Assembly (NCBI RefSeq): GCF_014647675.1
Contig: NZ_BMPQ01000003.1
Coordinates: forward strand, 62,001-126,000
Source of the DNA: Streptomyces flaveus
GTDB lineage: Bacteria; Actinomycetota; Actinomycetes; Streptomycetales; Streptomycetaceae
Direction: 5' to 3'
Length of the DNA: 64,000 nt
The notes beneath the pieces are model-generated. The model made no database searches, was not told the origin of the DNA, and worked only from the letters and a program-made list of their open reading frames with translations. Numbering within the stretch: the stretch's first letter is position 1; every line of letters begins with the position of its first letter. Below are positions 62,586 to 64,000 of the stretch, piece after piece. The translations under genes and the position numbers were made by a program.

Positions 62586-62589
<4 letters not shown>
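61468..62589 (-). CDS. BMP-type ABC importer permease 1
   Basis: 373-residue YufP/NupP-type permease with about nine hydrophobic segments; motifs AIPFRARQISLGAESQLYAG and GSMKARLGANEIVATLMLN are characteristic. It overlaps both neighbours by 4 nt (start 62589 with the ATPase stop, stop 61468 with the second permease). N-terminal 25 residues are hydrophilic. Forms the channel with the second permease for uptake of a nucleoside-like ligand. Confidence 0.9.

Positions 62590-64000
<1,411 letters not shown>

Overview
The window reads as chromosomal DNA of a Streptomyces-type actinomycete. GC is very high, GTG starts are common, stop and start codons overlap tightly (GTGA/ATGA), there is an actinobacterial RNase P RNA, and typical Streptomyces families are present: a WhiJ-like XRE regulator with DUF397 partner, AfsR/SARP regulator, Uma2 protein, F420-type luciferase-like oxidoreductase and Tat-exported carbohydrate enzymes. 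No tRNA, rRNA or CRISPR array was seen.

Layout. 0-5 kb: end of a DHA2 drug exporter, then a leftward operon of ABC ATPase, ABC-2 permease, histidine kinase and response regulator. 5-8 kb: a rightward MaoC hydratase / zinc alcohol dehydrogenase / SDR operon behind a perfect match to the KstR half-site pattern. 8.5-16 kb: housekeeping-like genes (Nif3-type protein, zinc-ribbon protein with a CTG start, histidine phosphatase, KDPG aldolase, YaaA, MerR regulator, Uma2 protein). 16.06-16.47 kb: rnpB.

16.44-26.72 kb: the last 26 bases of rnpB are repeated exactly 10,255 bp downstream. Between the copies lie an intact sugar ABC uptake / GH35 beta-galactosidase / ROK regulator operon and decayed genes, including an Lhr-like SF2 helicase and an SF1 helicase. 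I interpret this as an old genomic island integrated at the 3' end of rnpB, with remnants like those of phage-defence loci and no surviving integrase.

26.9-42 kb: phosphoesterase fragments on either side of an APC permease, an AfsR-like regulator divergent from a methyltransferase, a fumarylacetoacetase-family hydrolase / GntR regulator / DUF3500 group with a 16-bp operator palindrome, a VOC protein, two antitoxins without toxins, a WhiJ/DUF397/RsbW-like group, and a pentapeptide-repeat membrane protein.

42-47.1 kb: a leftward sugar or inositol-type catabolic operon (periplasmic binding protein, two TIM-barrel isomerases, Gfo/Idh oxidoreductase) under a 30-bp perfect palindrome. Inside it are two gene stubs, apparently the deleted ABC ATPase and a methylmalonate-semialdehyde dehydrogenase. 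47-51 kb: truncated metallo-hydrolase, thioesterase, LysE exporter, Lrp regulator, DUF234 ATPase. 51-56 kb: extracellular polysaccharide enzymes (sortase-anchored alginate-lyase-family protein, two GH43 enzymes with CBM13 and CBM42 modules). 56-64 kb: LLM oxidoreductase, acyltransferase fusion, phytase-like secreted protein with dockerin-type repeats, and a BMP-type (nucleoside-like) ABC importer running off the right edge.

Two themes recur: a Streptomyces intergenic hairpin repeat that sits at gene ends, mostly between convergent genes, and a high density of gene relics (26-30 kb and 44-47 kb) that suggests this is an actively eroding accessory region.
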